Notes: generated by a model not told the origin, from the letters alone. A stretch of 22,779 nt of DNA from Christensenella sp964592155 (GCA_964592155.1 CAZQDA010000042.1:1-22779); one strand, 5' to 3'. Shown: positions 1 to 8,556, counted from the first letter of the stretch. Program-made: numbers and translations.

Positions 1-1253
1 AGCTCGATCAGATTGTTGCTTCTGCCTTCCTCTTTCACGCGCGCGCCTGCCTGCATCGAATATTCACGAATCTTTTCATGCAGCTCCTGCCGGTCTCCTC
101 CGCGCTTTACGGCGTCCATCAAAATTGTTTCCGTTGCCATAAATGGAAGCTCTTCGTTTACACGCTTAGCAATAACCTTAGGGTATACCACAAGTCCGCT
201 CGTTACGTTCAAATAAATGTTTAAAACAGCATCAAGCGCCATAAATGCCTGCGGAATCACTAGCCGTTTGTTTGCACTGTCGTCCAGCGTCCGCTCAAAC
301 CACTGTGTAGAGGCCGTGATTGCAGGGCTTGACGCCATACTGATCACATAACGCGCCAGAGAGCAAATGCGCTCAGAGCGCATGGGATTGCGCTTATACG
401 CCATGGCAGACGAGCCGATCTGTTTTTTCTCAAACGGCTCTTCCACTTCCTTGAGATTTTGCAAAAGGCGCAAATCGTTTGCAAATTTATACGCGCTTTG
501 CGCAATGGAAGAGAGCAGGTCAACGACAAGGCTGTCCAGCTTACGCGGATAGGTTTGCCCTGTCACTGCAAATACTTTATCATATCCAAGCTTTTGCGCA
601 ACCTTTTGCTCAAGCTCTTTTACCTTGTTTGCATCGCCCTCAAAAAGAGTCAAAAAGCTTGCCTGCGTTCCGGTTGTCCCTTTTACGCCGCGCAATTTCA
701 TCTGTGATTTTACAAAAAGAAGCTGTTCATAATCCATCATAAGGTCTTGCATCCAAAGCGTAGCACGCTTGCCCACCGTGGTCAGCTGCGCAGGCTGATA
801 ATGTGTGAAGCCGAGTGTGGGCAAATCTTTATATTTGGTTGCAAATTCCTTGAGGCGGGCGATGACGTTTACAAGCTCCAATTCAATCAGGTCAAGCGCT
901 TTGTCCATCACGATCACGTCGGTGTTGTCCCCAACATAGCAGCTTGTCGCTCCCAAATGAATGATTCCCTTGGCATTGGGGCATTGGACGCCATAGGCGT
1001 AGACATGAGACATCACATCGTGGCGCACTTCTTTTTCCCGCGCCAAAGCGACGTCATAATTGATGTCTTCGGCGTGTGCCTTCAGTTCATCGATTTGTTC
1101 CTGTGAAATCGGAAGTCCCATTTCGTGTTCTGCCTGTGCCAGCGCAATCCACAGCCTCCGCCATGTTTTGAATTTCATGTCGTCCGAGAAGATATGCGCC
1201 ATTTCTTTGCTGGAATATCTGGTGATCAAAGGATTTTCATAGACATCTTTCAT
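1..1253 (-). CDS. purB: Adenylosuccinate lyase, 3' end cut by the window edge
   Basis: Cytosolic fumarase/aspartase-superfamily lyase acting twice in purine synthesis: SAICAR to AICAR plus fumarate, and adenylosuccinate to AMP plus fumarate. About 417 residues are visible from MKDVYENPL, and the frame is still open at base 1, so the C-terminus is missing. The superfamily signature is present as GSSAMAYKRNPMRSE. Its context (KRNPMRSER..SLAR) resembles the long animal-type and clostridial PurB more than the shorter Bacillus form, and Ala replaces the usual Pro of SSAMP. The ligand motif TTGTQASF (as GTTGTQASFL) and an N-terminal HLGATSCYVGDN stretch are also visible. The ATG at 1251-1253 is chosen because a TAAGGCGG ribosome site (1263-1270) lies 9 bases upstream. 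The ATG 5 bases earlier is out of frame and stops after six codons. It is the last visible gene of the rbgA-to-purB run, 83 bases after comM, with no clear terminator or promoter in that gap. Confidence 0.97.
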   Translation of the reverse strand, partial: MKDVYENPLITRYSSKEMAHIFSDDMKFKTWRRLWIALAQAEHEMGLPISQEQIDELKAHAEDINYDVALAREKEVRHDVMSHVYAYGVQCPNAKGIIHLGATSCYVGDNTDVIVMDKALDLIELELVNVIARLKEFATKYKDLPTLGFTHYQPAQLTTVGKRATLWMQDLMMDYEQLLFVKSQMKLRGVKGTTGTQASFLTLFEGDANKVKELEQKVAQKLGYDKVFAVTGQTYPRKLDSLVVDLLSSIAQSAYKFANDLRLLQNLKEVEEPFEKKQIGSSAMAYKRNPMRSERICSLARYVISMASSPAITASTQWFERTLDDSANKRLVIPQAFMALDAVLNIYLNVTSGLVVYPKVIAKRVNEELPFMATETILMDAVKRGGDRQELHEKIREYSMQAGARVKEEGRSNNLIE

Positions 1254-1336
1254 GCATTTTTACCGCCTTATATTGTGATAAATTTATTCTTCAGGGTTTT
1301 TCGCCCTATGTATTCCCAAACTGTTGACTTTCGATT

Positions 1337-2884
1337 TTAGTCCAGTATGTTTCCCCAATACTTACGGTCAAGCGATCGGTATTGGATAGCCTCCGCCACA
1401 TGCGCGGCGCAGACCTCTGAGTTTTCCTCAAGGTCCGCAATTGTTCTTGCAGTCAAAAGCACGCGCGTATAGCTTCGCGCACTCAGACCAAGCCTCTCGT
1501 AAGCGCTCTTCAAAAGCGCCTGCGCTTCGCTATCCACAGCGCAATATTCTTTTAACTGTGAGGATGTTAATTGGGCGTTGCAATATTTCTCTAAATTTTT
1601 GTAGCGCTCCACCTGCCGTTTGCGGGCGGTATTCACACGCGCCCGTACAACCTGTGACGATTCCTGCTCCCTTTCGCCGTGGATTGCATCATATCCTACC
1701 CTTCCCATTTCCACATGCAAATCGATGCGGTCAAGAAGCGGTCCGGATATCTTCCCCAGATATCTGTAAATCTGATTCGCGCTGCATCTGCATTCCACGT
1801 CTTCCGAACCAAAATTGCCGCACGGGCAAGGATTCATAGATGCCACAAACATAAAATCCGCCGGATAGCTTACCTTAAGGTTTGCGCGCGAAATAGAGAT
1901 AACGCCATCTTCCAGCGGTTGACGCAGCGCCTCCAAAATATCGCGGTGAAACTCGGGCAATTCATCAAAATAAAGAACGCCGCTATGCGCAAGACTGATT
2001 TCCCCCGGCCTGCTTTTTGCCCCGCCGCCCGTGATGGACACTGCGGACGCAGTGTGATGCGGACTGCGAAATGGACGCGCGCTCACCATTTCCCTGTTAC
2101 GGCTATGCAGCTCGCCTGCAATAGAATGTATTTTTGTCACTTCCAGCGCTTCTTCAAACGTGAAATCAGGCAAAATTCCAGGCAGCGCTTTTGCAAGCAT
2201 ACTTTTGCCGGAGCCCGGAGGTCCGATGAGCAAAATATTATGTCCGCCCGCCGCCGCAATCTCAATGGCGCGTTTGGCTTTTTCCTGTCCCTTAATGTCT
2301 TTAAAATCAATTTCCGTGCGAGCAGCTTCGCCAGTCGGTTTCCAATCGCCGGCAGGATAAAAATCAGGCTTTTTCTCTTTATTTAAAATTGCTGTCAGCT
2401 GTGATAAATGACTGATCGGCAGAAGCTTGATGTCTTTGATATAGCTGGCTTCCTGCGCGTTGTCCTGCGGCACAACCATCAAATTGAATCCGCGTTTTCG
2501 CGCTTCAATCACCATGGGCAGGATTCCGTTTACAGGGCGCACGTCTCCGTTCAGCGACAGCTCTCCAAACAAAACCATAAATTTCAAAAGTTCAGGATTC
2601 ACCTGCCCGCTCGCGGCGAGTAAGCAGACCGCAATGGCAAGGTCATACATCGGCCCTTCTTTTCTGAGGTCTGCCGGTGCGAGATTGACCGTAATCCGCT
2701 TGGCGGGATACTCAAAGCCTGAATTTTTGACCGCGCTGCGCACCCGTTCCTTGGATTCCTTCACTGCCATGTCAGGAAGCCCCACCAGCTCATAGCTCGG
2801 CAGGCCGTTATAAACATCGGCCTCAACGAGCACAGGGTATCCATCTATTCCCTTTAAGCCAAAGCTCAGCGCTTTTGCAAGCAT
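1337..2884 (-). CDS. comM: YifB/ComM family Mg-chelatase-like AAA+ ATPase
   Basis: 515 residues, the usual full length for this family. Residues 1-170 form the Lon-protease-like ChlI domain (LVGLPDMAVKESKERVRSA, VNLAPADLRKEG). The Mg-chelatase-type AAA+ core follows, with Walker A GPPGSGKS (221-228), Walker B GVLYFDELPE (302-311), a Cys-rich NPCPCGNFG..CRCS segment (351-368) and the arginine-finger region GPLLDRIDLH (381-390). The C-terminal Mg_chelatase_C domain carries GLSARSYTRVL (466-476). In Haemophilus and Vibrio, ComM is a hexameric helicase that promotes branch migration during natural transformation. In Firmicutes the role is less tested, and transformation here is an inference from the family. 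The ATG at 2884 is preceded by GAGGTGG. The gene normally follows yraN and precedes dprA. Here a glycosyltransferase separates it from yraN and purB replaces dprA. Confidence 0.95.
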   Translation of the reverse strand: MLAKALSFGLKGIDGYPVLVEADVYNGLPSYELVGLPDMAVKESKERVRSAVKNSGFEYPAKRITVNLAPADLRKEGPMYDLAIAVCLLAASGQVNPELLKFMVLFGELSLNGDVRPVNGILPMVIEARKRGFNLMVVPQDNAQEASYIKDIKLLPISHLSQLTAILNKEKKPDFYPAGDWKPTGEAARTEIDFKDIKGQEKAKRAIEIAAAGGHNILLIGPPGSGKSMLAKALPGILPDFTFEEALEVTKIHSIAGELHSRNREMVSARPFRSPHHTASAVSITGGGAKSRPGEISLAHSGVLYFDELPEFHRDILEALRQPLEDGVISISRANLKVSYPADFMFVASMNPCPCGNFGSEDVECRCSANQIYRYLGKISGPLLDRIDLHVEMGRVGYDAIHGEREQESSQVVRARVNTARKRQVERYKNLEKYCNAQLTSSQLKEYCAVDSEAQALLKSAYERLGLSARSYTRVLLTARTIADLEENSEVCAAHVAEAIQYRSLDRKYWGNILD

Positions 2885-2903
2885 TTATGCCACCTCTTCT
2901 GTA

Positions 2904-5900
2904 TCAACCATAGAACGGCCATGTGGGAAGCCATCTGAGTCCGTCAACATACTCCTTGTTGAAAGGAATTCCTGTAATCACAGGATAAAACGCAATAAAC
3001 ATCGCAATGCAGGCTGCCACAAAGATCCAGCCGAATTGTTTTCCGTATTTAAAATCGCTCTCTATATTTTTCAGCCAGTAAACCACCAGAATAATCAGGA
3101 ATGGCACCGTCGCAAAATAGTGATAGATAAATACTTCCCTTGAGATAAACCACCACGGTATAAACTGTGAGAGCGCGGCAATTGCCGTAAAGGTCACGCC
3201 ATAATTGCGATGCTTTCCGCGCGCGGAATCTACGATCAGCCAAACAGATGCAACCATGCCCGACCACCAGAGCAATGGATTGCCCATTGTAGAAAGTGTG
3301 GAAACCGTGCCGTTTATATCGTTATGCCCGTTAAAGAACAGCACTGGGCGAACATCCGCGGGCCAGCTATACCACATGGATGCAAACGGATGAACCTTGT
3401 CCGGATCAAGCAGGGAGTGATAATTCAGCATATAAGACTGGTTACCCAAAATCTTTGTCAAATCGTATGCGTTGCCCTGCGTGACGATGGTGTAGGGATA
3501 ATAAGAAGCCAGATAAATCACCACGGGGATCACAATGAAAAACAGCACACACCATGCAAGAATCAACACGACATTCCATTTAAAGTTTTTCACAAGCGTC
3601 TCATATTCTGCTGATCCCGTTTCTTTGGCATATTGATATTCCTTATAGCGCTTATAAAGAGTCATAAAGAATATCACAGCAAGCCCTGCCCCTGCATACA
3701 TGCATAGCCATTTTGTTGCCGCACCGATCCCGAAAAACACCCCGGAAAGCGCAAGCGGTATGAGCGCCTTGGAAATCTTTTGTTTGTTGAAATTTGTTTG
3801 CGTAAACAGATACATGAACAGATACATCAGCATAATCCAGAGAATGCTGTAGCTGTCGATTGTTCCGATCCTCGTTTGCGCAAAATGCATAAAATCCGCG
3901 GCAAATAAAATTGCGGCAAACGCTGCGTATTTTGTCTTTTTCAGCAGCAGCTTGGCAAAAATATAGATCACCGGAAGCATCAGCACGCCTGTAAGCGTCC
4001 CCATAAAGCGCCAGCCAAACGGATTCATGCCAAATAGTCCGATCCCGCCAGCCAGAAGAATTTTACCAAGCGGCGGATGCGTAATCTCGTAAGGCTCGAT
4101 TTGGTTGATGTTTTCGTATGCGGTTCTCACATGATAGATTTCATCAAAATAGAAATCCGTCATATAAGTTGCCTCCTCGGGTACCTGCGCCTGTTCGTCA
4201 AAGAATGCGGATGCAGAATCCGGCGTCACGCTTTTCGGTTCAATCAGCTTTCCATCTGCATTTTTAAACGCAATTTCCAGCACAGGAACAGTACCGTCGT
4301 ATGCTCTGATCTGGATATATTTTGCTCTGATATCGGTAGTATATACCTGCCATTTATAGAGATCCTTCTTTTCGTGCTTAATGCGCTCCACGCTTTCCGC
4401 GCTGCCTTTTTGCAGGTCCACCGGCACATAAGATGTCCCGTCTGTGGATGCCAGGAACATAAGCTCCCCTTCCCCATATCCGGCATAATATTCAATGGTG
4501 GATATCTGCTCCTCCTGTGGAAATTCTGCCACGGCTTCAATATTGTTCATCACCACAGACGTTTCCGGTATTTGAAACGCTCCAAGGTTTGTAAATGCCA
4601 CAACCGCATAGATGGCAGAAATGATCAGCATCACGAGCGCGTCTTTTTTGTGGAGCAATTTTTTTGTCCCGAATCCATCCAGCCGCATTTGTGCCGGCGA
4701 TTTATCTAAAACTTCAAATTCGGGAACATCCCTGTAAAGTTTTTTAGGAGATTCCATTTTTTTATTTTTTTGCGTCCGGCTTTCCGGCTGTTCTAAAGGC
4801 TCCTTTTTCAACGCTGCTGTCTGTCCCGCCTTATTCTCAATGCGCAGGTTAGAAGCGGCAATAATATCTGTATCCCCGATTTTTTCGCGCACAGGTCCCA
4901 ATGCCAGTTTTGTGATCACATAACCCGTATAAATAAAAATCGCCATATTAACCGCCGAAACGGATATCAGCCATCCGTCCGGTATCGCCGACTGGTAATA
5001 ATACAGGGAGAGACTCTGGTTTAAAAGCAACGAAACAAAGGTCAGGCAGGTACACAGAACAAGCCGTTTATCTCTCATAAAAATAAATGCAAACAGCATC
5101 AGTATGGGCACGGGGAACAAATAACGTTCGTGCATTCCGTGTCCCAGCGCAAAAACGCCCATAATGATAAACGCGGCAAGCGCAAACAAAAACTCTTTTT
5201 TTGGTTTTTTGATGTACAAAAACAGCGCATACAGGCAAACGAGGGCAATCAGTATGAATCCCCAGACGTTGGCGCGTATCCCAAGGAAAATAATGCTCGT
5301 CGCCGATACAAAATTTTTGCCGAGCATGGCGTAAAGGTTAAACGCGTTGAGCGTCACCTGATCATATTGCCCCATTGTGCTCAAATATTGTTTGGCAAGC
5401 CACAGCGGCTCCTGTTTGATTCCAAATGGAAGCGGAATCAGGAAATAAAGGCCGACCACAATCCCTATGGAAAGCAAAAGCGTACCCACCGCCTTTAAGC
5501 GGTTTTTGCTGACAATAATATTTCGAATGAATACAAAACCCAGAAGCGGCAAAATCATAATTGCCTGCGGTTTGATGAGGAATGCCACAGCAAACGCCAC
5601 CGCTGCCAAAATTAACTTATCTTTGATCAGCAGATAAATGGTTAGCACCAGCGTAAGCGTCAGTATAATATCCATCTGCCCCCAAATGCTGGAATTGAAA
5701 ATAACTGCGGGGTTCAATAACAAAAATGTGCTCAGCATGAGTGCAACAGGTTCTCTGAATTTCTTTTTTGCGAGGCGGTAGACCACATATCCCGCAATGA
5801 CATCGCAAAGTATTGCGGGGATGTGGAGCAGCATACCGTAGACCTCTCCTGCAAGATTCAGGGAAAAGATATTTCTTAAAAATCCAAAGAAATACAAAAC

Positions 5901-6209
5901 ATAGATGTAAACAGGCGGATAGTCTGCAAAAAAGTCACTGGTGTAAAAATTTTCAAAACCGCCCTGATAAACGTTGTTTGCCCACGCCCTGAAGCAATCC
6001 ATATCTGTTCCATAGCCGGGCATCTTATAGGCAAGCACAAGACGCATTGCAATTGCAAAGATTGCAAAAATAATAAATAAACGTCCCACAGGCATCTGCT
6101 TTTCAAATGGGTTATAGCGTTTTTTTCCATAATACAGATAAGCGATCAAGCATAAGAAAATGACGCCGAGCACTGTAAACCATACAATCAGTTCATTTTG
6201 TTCTTTCAT
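2904..6209 (-). CDS. Tandem GT-C membrane glycosyltransferase with a discoidin-like insert and a C-terminal PMT (GT39-like) module
   Basis: A 1101-residue polytopic protein that looks like two glycosyltransferases in one chain. Residues 1-436 form a GT-C module of about 13 membrane segments. It has an acidic first loop (GTDMDCFRAW, 67-76), ADYPPVYIYVLY (95-106) and HERYLFP (360-366), motifs typical of lipid-phosphate-sugar dependent mannosyltransferase-like proteins. A hydrophilic Lys/Glu-rich linker (437-520) precedes one membrane helix (523-540). Residues 541-660 are predicted extracytoplasmic and look like an F5/8-type C (discoidin) fold, with phrases such as YAGYGEGELMFLASTDG and RAKYIQIRAYDG. 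The rest is a protein-O-mannosyltransferase module: catalytic-type Asp-Glu (FDEIYH, D689-E690), ITHPPLGK (709-716), TRIGTIDSY, ATKW and a terminal REVFIYHYF (1024-1032). PMT enzymes move mannose from a polyprenyl phosphate carrier to Ser/Thr of exported proteins. The donor and acceptor here are unknown. It lies 26 bases after yraN and 19 before comM, so it is probably co-transcribed. Confidence 0.85.
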   Translation of the reverse strand: MKEQNELIVWFTVLGVIFLCLIAYLYYGKKRYNPFEKQMPVGRLFIIFAIFAIAMRLVLAYKMPGYGTDMDCFRAWANNVYQGGFENFYTSDFFADYPPVYIYVLYFFGFLRNIFSLNLAGEVYGMLLHIPAILCDVIAGYVVYRLAKKKFREPVALMLSTFLLLNPAVIFNSSIWGQMDIILTLTLVLTIYLLIKDKLILAAVAFAVAFLIKPQAIMILPLLGFVFIRNIIVSKNRLKAVGTLLLSIGIVVGLYFLIPLPFGIKQEPLWLAKQYLSTMGQYDQVTLNAFNLYAMLGKNFVSATSIIFLGIRANVWGFILIALVCLYALFLYIKKPKKEFLFALAAFIIMGVFALGHGMHERYLFPVPILMLFAFIFMRDKRLVLCTCLTFVSLLLNQSLSLYYYQSAIPDGWLISVSAVNMAIFIYTGYVITKLALGPVREKIGDTDIIAASNLRIENKAGQTAALKKEPLEQPESRTQKNKKMESPKKLYRDVPEFEVLDKSPAQMRLDGFGTKKLLHKKDALVMLIISAIYAVVAFTNLGAFQIPETSVVMNNIEAVAEFPQEEQISTIEYYAGYGEGELMFLASTDGTSYVPVDLQKGSAESVERIKHEKKDLYKWQVYTTDIRAKYIQIRAYDGTVPVLEIAFKNADGKLIEPKSVTPDSASAFFDEQAQVPEEATYMTDFYFDEIYHVRTAYENINQIEPYEITHPPLGKILLAGGIGLFGMNPFGWRFMGTLTGVLMLPVIYIFAKLLLKKTKYAAFAAILFAADFMHFAQTRIGTIDSYSILWIMLMYLFMYLFTQTNFNKQKISKALIPLALSGVFFGIGAATKWLCMYAGAGLAVIFFMTLYKRYKEYQYAKETGSAEYETLVKNFKWNVVLILAWCVLFFIVIPVVIYLASYYPYTIVTQGNAYDLTKILGNQSYMLNYHSLLDPDKVHPFASMWYSWPADVRPVLFFNGHNDINGTVSTLSTMGNPLLWWSGMVASVWLIVDSARGKHRNYGVTFTAIAALSQFIPWWFISREVFIYHYFATVPFLIILVVYWLKNIESDFKYGKQFGWIFVAACIAMFIAFYPVITGIPFNKEYVDGLRWLPTWPFYG

Positions 6210-6235
6210 TGCCTTCTTCCAATCATTTCTTTCTG

Positions 6236-6592
6236 TTAAATTCCAAATGCGTTTTCTATATAATTCATCCGCATATTACCGTTTTCCCAAAATACTTCCG
6301 CCACATCAAAGCGCACATTATAGGAGAAAAGATTATTTTGCGCCAGATACCAGCGCGCCGTTTGCACGAGCATTTGCTGTTTGCGATACGTAACCGCTTC
6401 CCCGGGTGTCCCATAGAGCGCGCCTGACCGTGTTTTCACTTCCACAAACACAATGGTGTCGCCGTCATGCACTACAATATCGATCTCGCCTTTTTTTGCG
6501 CGGTAGTTTCGGCACAATATCTTTTTTCCGGCGCTCAGAAGATGTGTGCATGTAAAATCTTCACCCTTTTTGCCAAGCTCCAGCTTATCCAT
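6236..6592 (-). CDS. yraN: YraN/UPF0102 family putative endonuclease
   Basis: 118 residues, the normal length for this small family, which has a PD-(D/E)XK nuclease-like fold. Visible hallmarks are the N-terminal LGKKGEDFTCTHL, the RNYRAKKGEIDIVV strand with the metal-ligand Asp, FVEVKTRSG with the Glu and Lys of the ExK motif, and TPGEAVTYRKQQ. Its physiological substrate is not settled, and nuclease activity is inferred from the fold. The ATG at 6590-6592 shares its A with the TGA of rnhB (TGATG), a strong sign of translational coupling. An in-frame TTG one codon upstream (6593-6595) is possible but less likely. The rnhB-yraN-comM grouping is common in Firmicutes. Confidence 0.93.
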   Translation of the reverse strand: MDKLELGKKGEDFTCTHLLSAGKKILCRNYRAKKGEIDIVVHDGDTIVFVEVKTRSGALYGTPGEAVTYRKQQMLVQTARWYLAQNNLFSYNVRFDVAEVFWENGNMRMNYIENAFGI

Positions 6593-7227
6593 CAATCACC
6601 CAAAATTTTCTTTAAGAACGTCCTTCTGTGAATCGGAAGGATTCCAAATTCACGAATCGCGTCATAATGCGCTTTGGTACCATATCCCTTATGGGAGGCA
6701 AAATGATATTCCGGATATTGCGTATCATATTCCCTCATAATCCGGTCACGCGTTACCTTCGCCAAAATGGAAGCGGCGGCAATGGTATATACTTTCGCAT
6801 CGCCTTTGATTAGCGGCGTATAAGGAATCTCTGTTTTGATGTCCATCGCGTCGGTATAAACATAGTCCGGTATTGTTTTCAGTCCGGCAAGCGACTGCTC
6901 AAAAGCCCTGCGCGCAGCATTTAAAATATTGATCTCGTCGATCACGCCCTCATCCACTACGCTGATGGAATAATCAATCGCTTTCTCCACTATTATATCA
7001 TATAACGCTTCCCTGCGCTGCTCTGTTATCTTTTTTGAATCGTCTACCCCCAGAATCAAATCGTCCTTGGGCATAATCACGCAAGCTGCCACAACCGGCC
7101 CCGCAAGAGGCCCTCTGCCCGCCTCGTCGATTCCTGCGACGAAAAATTCTTCCCGTGCCCAATGCGCGCGCTCGTATTCCGTCATCACCTGAAGCTTTTC
7201 TTTTTGAGCTTCTTCACGCTTTCCCAT
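6592..7227 (-). CDS. rnhB: Ribonuclease HII
   Basis: 211 residues. It cuts the RNA strand of RNA/DNA hybrids and single ribonucleotides misincorporated in DNA. The RNase HII core is complete: GIDEAGRGPLAGPVVAA with catalytic Asp34-Glu35, DDSKKIT (62-68), VYTDAMD with Asp126, and GDAKVYTIAAASILAKVTRD with probable fourth carboxylate Asp143. The C-terminal SHKGYGTKAHYDAI is also typical. The frame stays open 34 codons further upstream, but that stretch lies inside rbgA. The ATG at 7227 is one base after the rbgA stop and sits behind a GGAG-type site, so it is the likely start. An internal ATG at codon 15 is an alternative. The stop overlaps the yraN start by one base. Confidence 0.95.
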   Translation of the reverse strand: MGKREEAQKEKLQVMTEYERAHWAREEFFVAGIDEAGRGPLAGPVVAACVIMPKDDLILGVDDSKKITEQRREALYDIIVEKAIDYSISVVDEGVIDEINILNAARRAFEQSLAGLKTIPDYVYTDAMDIKTEIPYTPLIKGDAKVYTIAAASILAKVTRDRIMREYDTQYPEYHFASHKGYGTKAHYDAIREFGILPIHRRTFLKKILGD

Positions 7228-7228
7228 G

Positions 7229-8074
7229 CTATTTCCACTCCGGCTTTTCCAACGAAAGCCTGCCCAGCTTTCCGTTTTTAAATTCATCCAAAATTGTTTT
7301 CGCGCCGCGCTCGGTGTCATAAACGCCACCTTTTAAGAGAAAGCCACGCATTTTGCAGATTTCTTCCAGAATTTCGAAATCTCCTTTGTCAAGGTCAGAA
7401 AGCTGATACCGCTCCTTAAGAAGTCTGGGCGCGGTTTCCTTGAGCAGCCCGATCAAATAGAAAGCCAGTGATTCTTCATCGAGAATATCAAGCTTCACAC
7501 TCCCGATGAGCGCGACAACCGCCCCGATTCTCTGATCTTGAAATTTCGGCCACAATAGCCCCGGCGTATCCATGATTTCAAGATATTGATCGATCTTTGC
7601 CCACTGCAGTGATCTCGTGACGCCCGGCTTGTTTCCTTCCTTTAGTTTCTTTTCCCCGGAAAGGCGGTTTAGAATCGCTGATTTCCCAACATTTGGAATG
7701 CCCGCCACCATACAGCGCAGCGTTTTATTCATTCCCTTATTTCTATATTTTTGTAAAATATCATCCGCACAGGCAACGATGCTGTTTTTAAGCTGCTGTG
7801 TGTTCCCCTTCAGGGCGGAAAACGCCACGGCGCTGATTCCGTTTTCCTTAAAAAATTTCAACCAGTTTTTGGTTATGTTTTCGTCGGCAAGGTCGGCCTT
7901 ATTCAGGATATAAAAGCGGGTCTTTCCCGCAAACACGTCGTCAAAGTCCGGGTTCAGCGAACTTTTCGGCGCGCGCGCGTCAAGCACTTCTATGACCATG
8001 TCCACCATTTTCAGCTTACTTAAGAGCTGCCTGCGGGCCTTTGTCATATGCCCCGGATACCATTGAATATCCAT
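7229..8074 (-). CDS. rbgA: Ribosome biogenesis GTPase RbgA (YlqF)
   Basis: 281 residues, matching the Bacillus protein. This is a circularly permuted GTPase needed for late assembly of the 50S subunit. The G motifs appear in permuted order: NKAD (G4) near residue 59, then GIPNVGKSAILNRL (G1), a Thr-containing GVTRSLQW (G2), and DTPGLLWP (G3). The N-terminal IQWYPGHMTKARR and DARAPKSSLNP are family signatures. The C-terminal helical domain ends the protein. The ATG at 8074 is chosen because GGAAAGGAGG sits 7-8 bases upstream and MDIQWYPGHM is the canonical N-terminus. The open frame 34 codons further upstream shows no homology. In many Clostridia lepB lies between rplS and this gene; it is absent here. 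The gene follows the terminator after rplS, so it must have its own promoter or depend on read-through. Confidence 0.96.
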   Translation of the reverse strand: MDIQWYPGHMTKARRQLLSKLKMVDMVIEVLDARAPKSSLNPDFDDVFAGKTRFYILNKADLADENITKNWLKFFKENGISAVAFSALKGNTQQLKNSIVACADDILQKYRNKGMNKTLRCMVAGIPNVGKSAILNRLSGEKKLKEGNKPGVTRSLQWAKIDQYLEIMDTPGLLWPKFQDQRIGAVVALIGSVKLDILDEESLAFYLIGLLKETAPRLLKERYQLSDLDKGDFEILEEICKMRGFLLKGGVYDTERGAKTILDEFKNGKLGRLSLEKPEWK

Positions 8075-8160
8075 TACACAGCCTCCTTTCCGGAACCCAT
8101 CGCTTCCTGTGTCATCTGGTTTTATTGCGCGCATATAGGTAAAATGGATGCTGACGCAAT

Positions 8161-8186
8161 AAAAAAGGGGGCGCAAACCGCCCCCA
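8161..8186 (-). terminator. Rho-independent terminator after rplS
   Basis: Read on the minus strand, a 7-bp GC stem (GGGGGCG/CGCCCCC) with a 5-base loop (8167-8185) is followed directly by six T (8161-8166). It lies 14 bases after the rplS stop and should end the ylxM-to-rplS unit, separating it from rbgA. Confidence 0.93.
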
Positions 8187-8199
8187 CTCTTTCTGTCCG

Positions 8200-8541
8200 T
8201 TAAGCCTCTTTAATTTTCGCAGCTTTACCGACCCTGTCACGCAGATAGAATAATTTCGCTCTGCGGACTTTGCCGTGACGGAGCACTTCGATTTTATCCA
8301 CACGGGGTGAATGAATCGGGAATGTTCTTTCCACGCCAATGCCGTAAGACACACGGCGAACTGTGATCGTCTCAGACAACCCGCCGCCTTTTTGAGCAAT
8401 CAAATATCCCTCAAATGCCTGCAATCTCTCTCTTGTACCTTCCACAACCTTTACGTATACCTTTACAGTATCGCCGATTCTTAATTTCGGTACGTCTGTT
8501 TTCAGCTGTTCTGCCTCTACCGCTTTAATGATATCGTTCAT
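8200..8541 (-). CDS. rplS: Large ribosomal subunit protein bL19
   Basis: 113 residues, full length. bL19 sits at the 30S-50S interface near the aminoacyl site. Recognisable stretches are the N-terminal PKLRIGDTVKVYVKVVEGTR, FEGYLIAQKGGG, ITVRRVSYGIGVERTFP, HSPRVDKIEVLRHGKVRRAK and LYYLRDR-type LFYLRDRVGKAA. A strong GGAAGGAGG ribosome site precedes the ATG. It is the last gene of the ylxM-ffh-rpsP-khpA-rimM-trmD-rplS unit, preceded by a 103-base gap that looks like an L19 leader and followed by a strong terminator. Confidence 0.98.
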   Translation of the reverse strand: MNDIIKAVEAEQLKTDVPKLRIGDTVKVYVKVVEGTRERLQAFEGYLIAQKGGGLSETITVRRVSYGIGVERTFPIHSPRVDKIEVLRHGKVRRAKLFYLRDRVGKAAKIKEA

Positions 8542-8556
8542 TTTGAATAGCCTCCT

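Noticed and set aside
1254..1336. AGGG/CCCT hairpin between comM and purB as a terminator
   Set aside because: Only four base pairs and no following T tract on the minus strand.
1679..2386. A 235-codon plus-strand open frame
   Set aside because: Fully antisense to comM, which has complete family motifs; no start signal and no recognisable domain.
6593..6595. TTG as the start of yraN
   Set aside because: The next codon is ATG in a TGATG overlap with rnhB, which is the more usual start and loses no conserved residue.
7228..7329. Upstream extension of rnhB by 34 codons
   Set aside because: It runs inside rbgA, shows no RNase HII similarity, and a start one base after the rbgA stop has a ribosome site.
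8132..8159. TTGCGT and TATATG spaced by 16 bases as an rbgA promoter
   Set aside because: Only 3 and 4 of 6 bases match the consensus; too weak to call, although some promoter after the rplS terminator is expected.
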